Below are positions 5,705 to 6,452 of a DNA stretch of 6,452 nt, piece after piece. Source of the stretch: Spirosoma sp. (GTDB lineage Bacteria; Bacteroidota; Bacteroidia; Cytophagales; Spirosomataceae); contig JANXVQ010000007.1 in the NCBI GenBank assembly GCA_025351545.1, forward strand, positions 1 through 6,452, given 5' to 3'. Under the pieces are notes generated by a model that worked only from the letters and a program-made list of their open reading frames with translations, did no database searches and had not been told where the DNA came from. The translations under genes were made by a program, and so were the position numbers. Position 1 is the stretch's first letter. Each line of letters begins with the position of its first letter.

Positions 5705-6452
5705 CAGGCTACCGAACGAAATTGATGATTACTGGATTTTCCGAACTTTTCTTGGGCATATTCCAGACTGACAGTCAACTCTTTAATAGCCGTTTGTGAA
5801 GGCATCTCAAACATGGCATCAGTAATAATCGACTCGCATATTGAGCGTAGCCCACGTGCACCAAGCCCATATTGCAACGCCTGATCGACAATATAATTTA
5901 GGGCGCCGGGGTCCCAATGAAGGGTAATGCCCTCCATTTTAAAGAGCTTATCGTACTGCTTCATGATGGCATTTTTCGGCTCCGTCAAAATCTGCATGAG
6001 CGCATCGCGATCAAGCGGTTCGAGGTGCGTTAATACGGGTAAACGACCGATAAGTTCGGGAATCAGGCCGAACGATTTCAGGTCAAGGGCCGAAATGTAA
6101 CGCATCAAATGCCCCCGTTCAAATGTTTCATTCAACGGTCTGTTGCCCGTAAAACCCATTGGCCGGGTATTGATCCGTTTAGTAATGTGCCGTTCAATTC
6201 CATCAAAAGCACCCCCGCAGATAAACAGAATATTTTCGGTATTTATCGAAATCAGCCGTTGGTCGGGGTGTTTACGGCCTCCCTGGGGCGGCACATTTAC
6301 AACTGACCCTTCCAGTAATTTCAATAGTGCCTGCTGAACACCTTCTCCACTTACATCACGGGTGATACTCGGATTGTCGGATTTGCGGGCGATTTTATCA
6401 ATTTCATCAATATAGACGATACCGCGTTCGGCCGCTTCCACATTGTAGTCGG
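5704..6452 (-). CDS. clpX: ClpX, ATP-binding unfoldase subunit of ClpXP (partial, C-terminal part)
   Basis: AAA+ unfoldase that recognises tagged proteins and feeds them into the ClpP peptidase in the cytoplasm. The gene runs off the right edge. The 248 visible residues start at [10 protein letters not shown], so about 160-170 N-terminal residues (zinc-binding domain, Walker A, GYVG pore loop) lie outside. The codon at 6441 is an internal GTG for Val, not a start. Visible motifs, numbered from the first visible residue: Walker [10 protein letters not shown] (11-19), pore-2 region [11 protein letters not shown] (30-40), RKH loop GGRKHP (57-62), sensor-1 region ILFICGG (74-80), the ClpP-docking tripeptide as MGF (98-100) where E. 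coli has IGF, arginine finger GRLP (135-138) and sensor-2 GARGLRS (197-203). The C-terminus ends in FRSVA. All expected catalytic motifs in this part are intact. The stop codon abuts a very long hairpin that probably ends the transcript. Confidence 0.97.
   Translation of the reverse strand, partial: DYNVEAAERGIVYIDEIDKIARKSDNPSITRDVSGEGVQQALLKLLEGSVVNVPPQGGRKHPDQRLISINTENILFICGGAFDGIERHITKRINTRPMGFTGNRPLNETFERGHLMRYISALDLKSFGLIPELIGRLPVLTHLEPLDRDALMQILTEPKNAIMKQYDKLFKMEGITLHWDPGALNYIVDQALQYGLGARGLRSICESIITDAMFEMPSQTAIKELTVSLEYAQEKFGKSSNHQFRSVA

Noticed and set aside
6439..6441. GTG at 6441 as the start of a short ClpX
   Set aside because: The frame continues upstream with the ClpX residues DYN before the window edge, so this codon is an internal valine.
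1..6452. CRISPR array, tRNA, rRNA, insertion sequence or phage gene
   Set aside because: No regularly spaced repeats, cloverleaf, transposase or phage motif was seen on either strand.

Overview
The window looks like chromosomal DNA from a member of the Bacteroidota, most likely a Cytophagales bacterium of the Spirosoma type. This rests on the Bacteroides-type N-succinylornithine transcarbamylase family, the ClpX sequence style, the lack of Shine-Dalgarno sequences ahead of every start, and moderate GC. The genus is an inference from style, not from a search. All seven recognisable genes lie on the minus strand, so transcription runs from right to left. No gap between genes exceeds 300 bases; the largest is 5466-5703.

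Right edge (5704-6452): the C-terminal 248 residues of ClpX, the AAA+ unfoldase of the ClpXP protease. It is followed at once by an exceptionally long hairpin (5618-5704) whose stem starts on the last base of the clpX stop codon.

Middle (3321-5465): two tandem paralogous lipoproteins of unknown function (198 and 211 aa). Each has a lipobox cysteine at residue 21, a variable linker, a charged central region and a hydrophobic two-helix hairpin at the C-terminus. Their upstream regions (about 70 bp) are also similar. The first is followed by its own hairpin (4802-4848). The second is 5 bp ahead of an alpha/beta hydrolase gene, and the pair ends at a clear intrinsic terminator (3263-3294).

Left part (86-3165): an arginine biosynthesis cluster in the transcription order argD, argF', argB. 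Together these supply three successive steps through N-acylated intermediates: phosphorylation of the N-acylglutamate (ArgB), transamination to N-acylornithine (ArgD, after ArgC, which is not in the window) and carbamoylation of N-acylornithine (ArgF'). The transcarbamylase carries Ala at position 90, the residue that separates acetyl- from succinyl-ornithine enzymes. This predicts that the pathway runs on succinylated intermediates, as in Bacteroides fragilis. The cluster ends in a minus-strand terminator (24-42). Next to it is a hairpin plus T-tract that works only in the plus direction, suggesting a convergent gene just beyond the left edge.

The points most worth a second look are the clpX 3' hairpin, whose mismatches are all G-U pairs in the clpX-sense RNA; the unusual lipoprotein pair with its conserved upstream block; and the succinyl-type arginine enzymes.
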